Assembly: GCA_034408745.1 (NCBI GenBank)
Contig: JAWXCM010000117.1
Location: 1-13,673 of the forward strand
Direction of reading: 5' to 3'
Length of the DNA stretch: 13,673 bases
From: JAWXCM01 sp034408745
GTDB lineage: Bacteria; Acidobacteriota; Terriglobia; Bryobacterales; Bryobacteraceae
Made by a program: the position numbers and the translations under genes. Shown piece by piece: positions 1 to 6,064 of this stretch (position 1 is its first letter; each line of letters opens with the position of its first letter). The notes under the pieces were generated by a model. The model was not told where the DNA came from. It did no database searches and saw nothing but the letters and a program-made list of their open reading frames with translations.

Positions 1-112
1 GATGTACTTTGAACTGAGAGCCCAACTGGCTCAGTGTTTTCTCACCTCGCAGGGCATCCAGGGCAACCCGCGCTTTGAACTTTGGACTATAGGTCTTTCG
101 TGTCGTTGCCAT
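1..112 (-). CDS. IS3-family transposase OrfA, N-terminal part (runs off left edge)
   Basis: The reverse strand from 112 down encodes 37 residues that begin MATTRKTYSPKFKARVALDA and continue with a LRGEKTLSQLG stretch. This is the typical start of the IS3-family OrfA, the small helix-turn-helix protein that binds the element ends and is usually joined to the OrfB integrase by programmed frameshifting. The ATG at 112-110 is preceded six bases away by AAGGAG, a good ribosome binding site, which supports this start. Only the N-terminus is in the window, so OrfB, the far inverted repeat and the intactness of the element cannot be judged. Family assignment is by recognition of the N-terminal pattern. 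Confidence 0.85.
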   Translation of the reverse strand, partial: MATTRKTYSPKFKARVALDALRGEKTLSQLGSQFKVH

Positions 113-179
113 CAACCGCTCCTTGTCAATGACTCCGTCCGAATCTTAGCTTATTGTCTGGTCTGAATTCCTGGGTCCA
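1..179 (-). mobile_element. IS3-family insertion sequence, left-end portion
   Basis: Read on the minus strand, a likely element tip begins with TGGACCCAGG at 179, then runs through AATTCAGACC into the OrfA ribosome binding site and start at 112. IS3 elements end in TG...CA and carry short leaders like this before orfA. The plus-strand istB homology resumes immediately beyond this tip, at about 181, which fits insertion into istB. The tip is inferred from position and the 5' TG only; the other inverted repeat and any target duplication are outside the window. Confidence 0.55.
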
Positions 180-180
180 C

Positions 181-387
181 TATAATTTGACGCGGTCCAC
201 GCTCCTCACCAGTCAACTACCCGTGACGAAGTGGCACGCCCAGATCGGCGATCCCACAATCGCCGACAGCATCCTGGATCGGCTGGTCCACACCGCGCAC
301 CGGTTCGAGCTCAACGGAGAATCGATCCGAAAGCCAACGGGCGGGCGCAACGCGGCGGAAACTCGAACGCCTAAAGAAGCTGAATAA
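181..387 (+). pseudogene. istB: IS21-family IstB helper ATPase, C-terminal remnant
   Basis: The frame ending at the TAA at 385-387 reads RSTLLTSQLPVTKWH, then IGDPTIADSILDRLVHTAHR and FELNGESIRK. This is the conserved C-terminal end of IstB, the AAA+ ATPase that assists the IS21 transposase IstA. The P-loop, Walker B and most of the roughly 250-residue protein are absent. Recognisable IstB sequence starts at about Tyr (181-183), right after the presumed IS3 tip at 179, so an IS3 insertion most likely removed the front of the gene from this locus. An upstream ATG at 154 lies in the IS3 end and is not a natural start. After GESIRK comes a non-conserved basic tail. It cannot make a working helper protein. 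Confidence 0.8.
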
Positions 388-477
388 GGAGGCGGCTGCG
401 CCGCATCTTCGGCGCTTACTTACCCAAACCTCGCTCGGGAGCTTCACCAAAGAATCGGGCTTCACCGGACAAACTAA

Positions 478-508
478 CCCCTCGGAGGCCCGGAGGCATT
501 CCGAGGGG
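478..508. repeat. Perfect 9-bp inverted repeat (hairpin) in IS debris
   Basis: CCCCTCGGA at 478-486 is the exact reverse complement of TCCGAGGGG at 500-508, with a 13-base loop. There is no T or A tract on either side, so a rho-independent terminator is unlikely. It lies 90 bases after the istB remnant and may be part of the element's 3' non-coding DNA. Confidence 0.55.
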
Positions 509-653
509 TACCGATTCTCTGGAGCTAGTCCTTCGCATCGGCTTGGGTACGCCTCGGGCGCGACCCCGGGGCGCACCTCACTGTACCAGCACGCCGTCAG
601 TTCATGTGGAATTTCGCGCTGTCCAAAGGAAAAAATGCCATAACTATTGACGG

Positions 654-739
654 ATGCCGATCACTAATTCACACTCAGGAAGCCCTGCGTCGCTACGCTC
701 CGATCTGATCGGCATGAGATCGGAATGACTGATCGGCAT
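654..739. repeat. Three copies of a 10-bp motif, one inverted and two direct
   Basis: ATGCCGATCA at 654-663 is the reverse complement of TGATCGGCAT at 706-715 and 730-739. The two direct copies are 24 bp apart and both are followed by ATCGGAATG. This arrangement fits the multi-site transposase-binding ends of IS21-family elements. The opposite orientation of the first copy suggests two opposed ends or an internal inversion. Confidence 0.65.
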
Positions 740-742
740 CAT

Positions 743-792
743 CGGAATGCGCAAATATGGAGTGCGACGGAATGCGCAAATATGGAGTGCGA
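743..792. repeat. Perfect tandem duplication of a 25-bp unit
   Basis: Positions 743-767 and 768-792 are identical; the unit begins CGGAATGCGCAAATATGG and ends AGTGCGA. The two copies abut with no spacer, and the match continues for two bases (CG) after the second copy. It directly precedes the GH51 fragment at 794, so it lies at the junction of the element remnant and the host gene. Confidence 0.9.
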
Positions 793-793
793 C

Positions 794-982
794 GTTGTCG
801 GCGCGGATGTGGGGGCTGTGTCGGCGCGCATTCTGCATCACTCGGATATGAACGCGTGCAACACGTTCGACAAACCGGATGCGCTGATGCCGGTGAATCA
901 TGCGGTTGCGAAACAGGGTTCGAAGCTGAGTTTAATGTTGCCGCCGTTGTCGGTGGTAACGGTGGAAGCTCAGCTGAGTTAA
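794..982 (+). pseudogene. GH51 alpha-L-arabinofuranosidase, C-terminal fragment
   Basis: The last 62 codons of this frame contain ARILHHSDMNACNTFDKPDA and, near the end, KLSLMLPPLSVVTVEAQL. This matches the C-terminal beta-sandwich of GH51 alpha-L-arabinofuranosidases, whose signature is a NTFxxPD motif followed by a PP-x-SV-x-V strand before the stop. GH51 enzymes remove arabinofuranosyl side chains from plant polysaccharides. The catalytic (beta/alpha)8 barrel and both glutamates are missing: homology begins at about codon 794, exactly where the IS21-like repeats end. An ATG at 725 in the same frame would give an 85-residue chimera whose first 23 residues are IS sequence, and it is very unlikely to work. 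The TAA at 980-982 overlaps the stop of the convergent lyase gene. Identification rests on the motif pattern and is fairly secure. Confidence 0.75.
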
Positions 983-3520
983 CGCGGTGCCCGTGTGTAT
1001 GCGACGCGGTCCGGGAATACCTGGACCGTATCGACCCACGCTTCTGTGGCGATTTCAAAGACGCCGGGTTCCGATTCGCGGAAGTCTGTTACCGCGGGCT
1101 TGTCGCCGAAAGGTTCCAGCAGAGTGACGAATCGCGCGTTCACACCGCGCCGCCGTGCAAGAACATACGGCACGGGTTTGGTCAGGTCGGGTCCGATACC
1201 TTCTCCCGCGACCACTGTGGTCCCCGGCTCAGCCAGCATAGTGACGCGCAGGCTGCGCCACGGCAGCTCAAAGCTCTCCGCAAGCCACGTGTCGTTGTCG
1301 TAGTGGAGCGTGATGTCGTCAATGTATAACGCGCCCGAGACCGGTGCGCCGGCGATCGACGTGAGCTCCACCGAGACGTTACGCGCGGGTCCGTCGAACG
1401 CGCCGTTGTTGTCGCCGAGGTAGTGCGTCCACTTCGCGATGTCGGACACTTCGATGCGCTTCCATCCGGTCCAGTTGACGGGACCTGCTGTGGCCACCCA
1501 ACGCTCATCGGTTGTGTCGTTGATGCGCAACGCGAGACCGGTGTCCTGAACCATCGCCCCAGATCTGCACGCTGAGCCCGGTGGGCGCGCCTTTGCGTGC
1601 TGGTGCGAGCGTCGGCGTGGTGTACAGGATGTACCCTTGCGCGGCTGTGAAGTTGTAGCTCATGCGCCCGGAGAACCGGCCGCTGAGCGACTGCTCCGGC
1701 GTCACCTCATAGCGCCCCTGAACGCCGGCGACATTGCCGAACGTCGAACCATAAGTAACCGCGGTGCGCGGCGCTCCGTCGAACGTCGCCTGCCATGCTT
1801 CGCCTGTAGTCCTCGAGGTATTGCGAGTGAGGTGCTGGTACCCGTTCGATTTGCCGAAGCCAGTCCAGGGCTCCATGGCAAGCGCGACGTTCAACGTACC
1901 GTAGTTGTGATACACCCAGTCGACTGTACGGTTGGTGTCGTTGGTGGAACGCGCGTTTGCGATGTCGAGCGTGTAGTCTGCCGTGTGCAGCATGGTGCGT
2001 TGCAGTTCGGCGTTGCGGTAGGCGGGACCCGCGTCGGAAGACGCGGCGACGAACCCGTCCTCCTTCTGGAAGAACAGCAGCTTACCCTCCGACTGTGCCT
2101 GCTGCGCTTCGTCGAGCACGAGGGTGTTGTGCGCCACCGTCGTCTGGTCCCATGTCGCATGCGTCGGCGCGCCATAAGCCTGAGTGCCCGGATCGACCGC
2201 AAGCGGGCCGCCTCGAGCGAACGAAACGAAGCCAAGTTTGTCGTAGTGGCCGTGCCCGCCCCCATGTGGTCCGAACTTCATCATCACCGCATGGTCGTTG
2301 GTCGCGGCACGCAGAACCGCAAAGCCGGAGTCGCTGAATACGTTGCTCTCCAGTTTGATCGCCGCCGATTCCGGTAACTGCTCCTGCCCCCACATCATTG
2401 CCTCGCGGCCTCGCGTGCGTTTGCCGAGCACGGAGAGTAGCAGCGGGTCCTGCGTGCGCGCATAGGCGGCTTCATACAGACGGTCGTACGAGAGCAGGTT
2501 CAGCGTGCCGGAATCATTGAACGCGGGCAGATTGTTGTCCGCGAATGCGAGGTTGAGCGGGGCTCGAAACAGGTTGGCGAGGTTCGGTTCCGAGGTCCAC
2601 AGATCGATGCCATTGCGCGCCGCCATTTCGGCCGTCTGCACCAGCGCGTCGAGCGCGTAGAAGTGATAGCCCCATGCGCCTTCGTACCAGAAGCCCTCGC
2701 CCACTACGGAGTTCTTCATCTGAAAACGGAAGCCGCTCTTGCCGTCAATGGCGCGCGTAATGAGTGCGTTGTCGGCGAGTGCGAATCCGACGGCCGCGAT
2801 GCCGGCGTTGTGCCACGACTGCCAGTTTGAGATGTTCGCATCGTTTCGCAGAATCGTGTCAACCGCGGCGCGCAACAGATCGCGCTCAATGCGGCTGCGC
2901 TCTTCGGCGGTCAGAACGTCGGTACCGGAAAGCAGGTCATACGCCCACGCCATCGGGATCAGCCAGATGGATTCGTCGAGTGTCTGCGAGAACGCGCGCG
3001 CACCGCTCGCCGCGGTCCGGTTGTCCTTGTCGTGCAGGCGCCACGTCAGGTACTTGTCGGCGTACATCTTCAGAATGTTCGCTGCGTGCACGGCGTACTC
3101 GCGCCTGCCCGTGAATCGATACGCAAGCGCGAGGTCGCGTGCCGATGCCGCGAGATCGTCGTTGCGATTCGAGTAGATGTACTGATCGTACGGCCAGCCG
3201 GAGAATGTGCGGTTGTCGACTGTGCAGCGGTGTGTGTTGGGAGCCGTGTAGGCGAGCCGCACTCCGTGTGTCGGACAAACGTACCAGTGGTACCACTGCC
3301 CACCATCGGGAGGGAGTTCAAGTGTCTTGAGGCCGAAGCGCGTGAGGTGTGCCTGAGGGAATGTGTCGGCGATGCGGAGAATGGTTGCGAGCGCGGCATC
3401 GGCCCAGCGTTCCGTAACAGCCATGGTGCGGATGCGTTCCACATCCGCGTCGTTGACAAACAAACGCGGCTGAGCGAACACGGCGATCGTTCCAATCAGA
3501 AATGCCAGCCAGAATTTCAT
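979..3520 (-). pseudogene. Heparinase II/III-like polysaccharide lyase, frameshifted near its C-terminus
   Basis: The gene starts at ATG 3520-3518 with a Sec signal peptide (MKFWLAFLIGTIAVFA, cleavage about residue 16). An alpha/alpha-toroid lyase domain follows, and then the heparinase II/III beta-sandwich domain. Candidate catalytic residues fit this fold: Asn232 and His237 in SNWQSWHNAG, Tyr285 in AWGYHFYAL, and His423/His425 in GGHGHYDKLGF. Such enzymes cleave uronate-containing polysaccharides by beta-elimination; the substrate here is unknown. The first frame stops at 1505. The C-terminal sandwich continues in another frame from about 1546 to the TAA at 981-979, reading LALRINDTTDERWVATAG. 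Dropping one base in GGACAC (1541-1546 on the plus strand) gives a continuous WGDGSGTGLALRIND. The in-frame ATG at 1554 for the second piece lies inside the domain, so two separate genes are unlikely. It is either a recent pseudogene or a sequencing or assembly error; the core lyase part could still fold. Confidence 0.8.
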
Positions 3521-3598
3521 GCGCGTCTGCCCACCAGCATATCGCCGTCGACAGGCTCGGGTGGGGTTCGATCCGTGCCGGAGGGGGGAGGCGTCATA

Positions 3599-3628
3599 AT
3601 GGTTGGCGTCACATGCCCTGGTACGTAA
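3599..3628 (+). CDS. Possible 9-codon leader ORF overlapping the parvulin start
   Basis: An ATG at 3599 lies seven bases after a strong purine-rich Shine-Dalgarno stretch (GGAGGGGGGAGG, 3580-3591) and opens a 9-residue frame, MVGVTCPGT, that stops at 3628. The parvulin start at 3613 lies inside it in another frame, and its own distance to the same Shine-Dalgarno is 21 bases. Ribosomes loading on the leader could therefore feed the parvulin start by re-initiation. This is based only on spacing and may be chance. Confidence 0.25.
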   Translation: MVGVTCPGT

Positions 3629-4473
3629 ATGGAGAGATGGTAGACGATACGGCGGTCCGCGACGAAGCGCGGATGATGAGGCCTCGCTATCAGGAAGCTT
3701 TCGCGGATATGGATCCGATCGAAGCGGAGATGCAGTTGAAAGAGTGGTCGCGCGAGAACGTGATTGAGCGAATGCTCCTTCGCCAGACCGCGGCAACCGA
3801 TCCCGAACCTGTGCCCGCCGAGTTTCTGGAGGAAGCTCTGGAATCGGCACGCAATGATGCTGGGGGAGTAGTCGGTTGCGGCACTCGCACCAGCGACGAT
3901 GAGATTCGTGCGCAGGCGGATATCGAGTTCCGGATGCAGCGTCTGCTGCAGCGCGTGCAGTCGGCCATCAATGCGCCTCCGGAGAAAGAGATCGCGGCCT
4001 GGTACAAGAAGAGTCGCGAGCAGTTCAAAACACCGGAGCTTTGCTGGGCAAGGCACGTGGTGAAGAACGTGGACGAGGGCACGGACGAAGAAGCGGCGCG
4101 CGCGGCGATAGAGCAGGCTGCTGCTGACATCGGAAACGGCGTTCCGTTCGAAGAAGTCGCAGACAAGTTCTCCGACTGCGCCGGTAACGGCGGCGATCTC
4201 GGCTGGTTTCCTAAAGGCGAGATGGTGGAGGAGTTCGAAGAGCAGGTGTTCGAGCTTCCTGTTGGCGGTACGACCGGAGTTTTTCGCTCGGTGTTCGGCT
4301 TCCACATTGCGCGCGTACTGGGCCGCAAGCCCGCCGGAGTGCGACCGCTGGAAGATGTGCGCGGTGAGATTGTGGACGTGCTGATGCAGGAGCGGCGGCA
4401 GAAGGCCCTCGAAGAGTATCTGGACAAAGTGCGCGCAGGCGCCGACATTAAGCAGGTGAAAGCAACAGCATGA
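3613..4473 (+). CDS. Parvulin-type peptidyl-prolyl cis-trans isomerase (PpiC/NifM-like), cytoplasmic
   Basis: This 286-residue protein has a helical N-terminal chaperone-like part (about 1-135) and one parvulin domain (about 139-238). Parvulin hallmarks are visible: the CWARHVV strand with His148, SDCAGNGGDLGWFPKGEM at 187-204, and FGFHIARVLG at 228-237. A charged C-terminal helix follows. Parvulins catalyse proline cis-trans isomerisation and help clients fold. There is no signal peptide or membrane segment, so a cytoplasmic location like that of NifM is likely, unlike periplasmic SurA or PrsA. I chose ATG 3613 because the earlier in-frame ATG at 3502 would overlap the divergent lyase gene and adds a non-conserved stretch. 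Its TGA overlaps the FGE start (ATGA, 4470-4473), so the two are translationally coupled. A role in folding the FGE or its sulfatase client is inference; the family assignment is strong. Confidence 0.88.
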   Translation: MPWYVNGEMVDDTAVRDEARMMRPRYQEAFADMDPIEAEMQLKEWSRENVIERMLLRQTAATDPEPVPAEFLEEALESARNDAGGVVGCGTRTSDDEIRAQADIEFRMQRLLQRVQSAINAPPEKEIAAWYKKSREQFKTPELCWARHVVKNVDEGTDEEAARAAIEQAAADIGNGVPFEEVADKFSDCAGNGGDLGWFPKGEMVEEFEEQVFELPVGGTTGVFRSVFGFHIARVLGRKPAGVRPLEDVRGEIVDVLMQERRQKALEEYLDKVRAGADIKQVKATA

Positions 4474-5441
4474 GTGAGTTGTTAAAAATGCCTCCGGCGC
4501 CCCTTCCGTGCTGCGTGCCCAGCAAGCAGCGACTGGAGCAACTCGATTCATCGCGCGCGGCTGCAACGGAGCGCGAGCGTGTGCGCAGCGGCTCGACGGA
4601 CGGCATGATCCGGCTTGATGGCGGACCGTTCCTGATGGGCACCGATTCGCCGGAGCAGTTTGTGCAGGACGGCGAGGGTCCGGTGCGCGAAGTGACTGTC
4701 GACGGTGTATGGATGGATGCACATCCGGTTCGCAATGAGCAGTTCCGGGAGTTCGTGAAAGCGACGGGATACAAGACGGAGTCCGAGCGATTCGGCTGGT
4801 CCTTTGTGTTTCACACCCATGTCCCGAAGGAACTGGTTGAGGATCGCGCCGCGGGTACGGAGTGGTGGACAAAGATTTCTGGCTCGAGTTGGGATCATCC
4901 CGAGGGTCCGCACTCGGGTGTCGACGCGCGGCTGCACTACCCCGTTGTGCATGTGAGTTGGAATGACGCGGCTGCATACGCAAAGTGGGCGGGCAAGCGT
5001 CTGCCGACGGAAGCCGAATGGGAGTACGCATCGCGCGGCGGTCTGGAGCAGAAGATCTATCCGTGGGGCGATGAGCTCACACCTGGTGGCGTGCATCTGT
5101 GCAATGTGTGGCAGGGCGACTTCCCGCATCGCGACACCGGTGATGACGGCTACACCGCGGTCGCGCCTGCGGATGCGTTTCCAGCAAACGGATACGGACT
5201 GTTCGGCGTAACGGGTAATGCATGGGAATGGTGCGCGGACTGGTTCCATCCGTCGTGGCATGTGACCGCGACGCGCGTGAATCCGGTGGGTCCGCCGCAG
5301 GGCCGTGCCCGTGTGATGAAGGGTGGATCGTATTTGTGCCACCGGTCGTACTGCAATCGCTATCGCGTTGCGGCGCGCACTTCGAACACCCCGGACAGCG
5401 CGACAACCAACATCGGCTTCCGGTGCGTCCGCGATATCTGA
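4470..5441 (+). CDS. Formylglycine-generating enzyme (sulfatase-modifying factor, SUMF1/EgtB superfamily)
   Basis: FGE uses copper(I) and O2 to oxidise the cysteine of a CxPxR motif in sulfatases to C-alpha-formylglycine, the catalytic residue of type I sulfatases. This 323-residue protein begins the FGE domain at about residue 46 (MIRLDGGPFLMGTDSPEQF). It shows HPVRNEQFREFV (85-96), YPVVHVSWNDAAAYAKWAG (157-175), RLPTEAEWEYASRGG (177-191) and GNAWEWCADWFHP (249-261). The diagnostic part is GGSYLCHRSYCNRYRVAAR (285-303), which contains both active-site cysteines, Cys290 and Cys295, in the CHRSYC spacing of human and actinobacterial FGE, followed by NTPDS and GFRC. Many SUMF1-like paralogues lack these cysteines, so this is a genuine FGE. 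No signal peptide is present, as in other bacterial, cytoplasmic FGEs. It overlaps the parvulin gene by four bases, and the sulfatase at 6057-7463 is an obvious client. Confidence 0.95.
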   Translation: MSELLKMPPAPLPCCVPSKQRLEQLDSSRAAATERERVRSGSTDGMIRLDGGPFLMGTDSPEQFVQDGEGPVREVTVDGVWMDAHPVRNEQFREFVKATGYKTESERFGWSFVFHTHVPKELVEDRAAGTEWWTKISGSSWDHPEGPHSGVDARLHYPVVHVSWNDAAAYAKWAGKRLPTEAEWEYASRGGLEQKIYPWGDELTPGGVHLCNVWQGDFPHRDTGDDGYTAVAPADAFPANGYGLFGVTGNAWEWCADWFHPSWHVTATRVNPVGPPQGRARVMKGGSYLCHRSYCNRYRVAARTSNTPDSATTNIGFRCVRDI

Positions 5442-5470
5442 CGGTCAGTTGACGGGCGGAGACGCTGTTT

Positions 5471-6064
5471 TCAGACGCAGGCGCTTTTACCGGCTACGTT
5501 GTCGGGCAACGAACCGATCCACAACTTGAGCTCGTTTGGAGCGGGATACCGCCGCGGAATCGCCGTCAGCACAAAAGGAAGCGCCGGCGCATCTGTCACA
5601 AGCAGTTGCATAAGCTGCCGTTCCCTGCAAAGCTCGACTGCAAGCTTCAAATACCGGCGGAGCAACAGCAAAGGCGGAAATTTATCTGTAGTACCAAGCC
5701 ATTCCAGTACGTCTCGCGCGCCCTTCGAACTGTTGCAACTCCTGCACGCCCAGACTAAGTTGTCCCCTGTATTCGGCCCGCCGCGCTTAGTCGGCATCAA
5801 ATGATCCGCCGAAAGCTGATGCCTGCTTCCGCAGTAACAACAAGCTTGCGGCAGCAGCATTTTTAGCCGGTCGTCGGCAGCCAGCGGACCGATTTGCATG
5901 GCGCCACTGTTCAACCCCGCATACAGGCGGCCGCGAATCATGAAGTGTACAGGACCATACTTCCGCGCTCCCGCATCCACTGCGGCATGCGCCATTGCGA
6001 GGTTCGCGTATGACCAGTGGAGCAATTCACCGACCGTGGGATGTTTCCACCGCTCCTTAGTCAA
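5471..6064 (-). CDS. HNH endonuclease-like protein
   Basis: With a TTG start at 6064-6062 the protein has 197 residues and begins LTKERWKHPTVGELLHWSYA. A zinc-binding HNH fold covers about residues 75-116: CCYCG (Cys75 and Cys78), SADHLMPTKRGG (Asp87-His88), GDNLVWACRSCN (Asn102; Cys107 and Cys110) and a following Lys. The HNH fold cuts DNA or RNA with one divalent metal, but the physiological target of this family is unknown to me. The N-terminal block with HWSYANLAMAH and a C-terminal region of about 70 residues have no function I recognise. The TTG start gives an 8-base overlap with the sulfatase stop (6057-6059), which suggests translational coupling. An ATG at 6100 is a possible alternative, but it would read into sulfatase coding DNA with no conserved sequence. 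The 3' end faces the FGE gene across 29 bases. Confidence 0.75.
   Translation of the reverse strand: MTKERWKHPTVGELLHWSYANLAMAHAAVDAGARKYGPVHFMIRGRLYAGLNSGAMQIGPLAADDRLKMLLPQACCYCGSRHQLSADHLMPTKRGGPNTGDNLVWACRSCNSSKGARDVLEWLGTTDKFPPLLLLRRYLKLAVELCRERQLMQLLVTDAPALPFVLTAIPRRYPAPNELKLWIGSLPDNVAGKSACV

Larger units (their letters stand above)
181..793 (+). mobile_element. IS21-family element remnant, 3' portion and terminal repeats
   Basis: This stretch contains the istB C-terminus (to 387) and then about 400 bases without a convincing gene. The non-coding part holds a 9-bp stem hairpin at 478-508, the decamer TGATCGGCAT at 706-715 and 730-739, its reverse complement at 654-663, and a perfect 25-bp tandem duplication at 743-792. 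Repeated transposase-binding sequences near the ends are typical of IS21-family elements. Arabinofuranosidase coding sequence begins at about 794, immediately after the repeats, so I take about 793 as the junction. Four hundred bases after istB is long for one intact IS21 end, so this may be two fused ends or a rearranged remnant. No IstA is visible. Confidence 0.5.

Noticed and set aside
478..508. Hairpin as a transcription terminator of the IS element
   Set aside because: No U tract follows on either strand.
113..793. CRISPR array or tRNA genes in the gene-poor left part
   Set aside because: Only two 25-bp copies occur and they abut with no spacer; no cloverleaf or TPsiC-like sequence was seen.
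757..1329. 190-codon plus-strand frame across the GH51/lyase junction
   Set aside because: It crosses from repeats into the reverse strand of the lyase and matches no family; the GH51 frame is different.
3521..3850. N-terminal extension of the lyase frame up to 3850
   Set aside because: It would overlap the parvulin gene and precede a clear signal peptide that begins at 3520.
3517..5031. 504-codon minus-strand frame opposite the parvulin and FGE genes
   Set aside because: Low-complexity Arg/Ser/Pro/His-rich composition spanning two well-supported plus-strand genes; a shadow.
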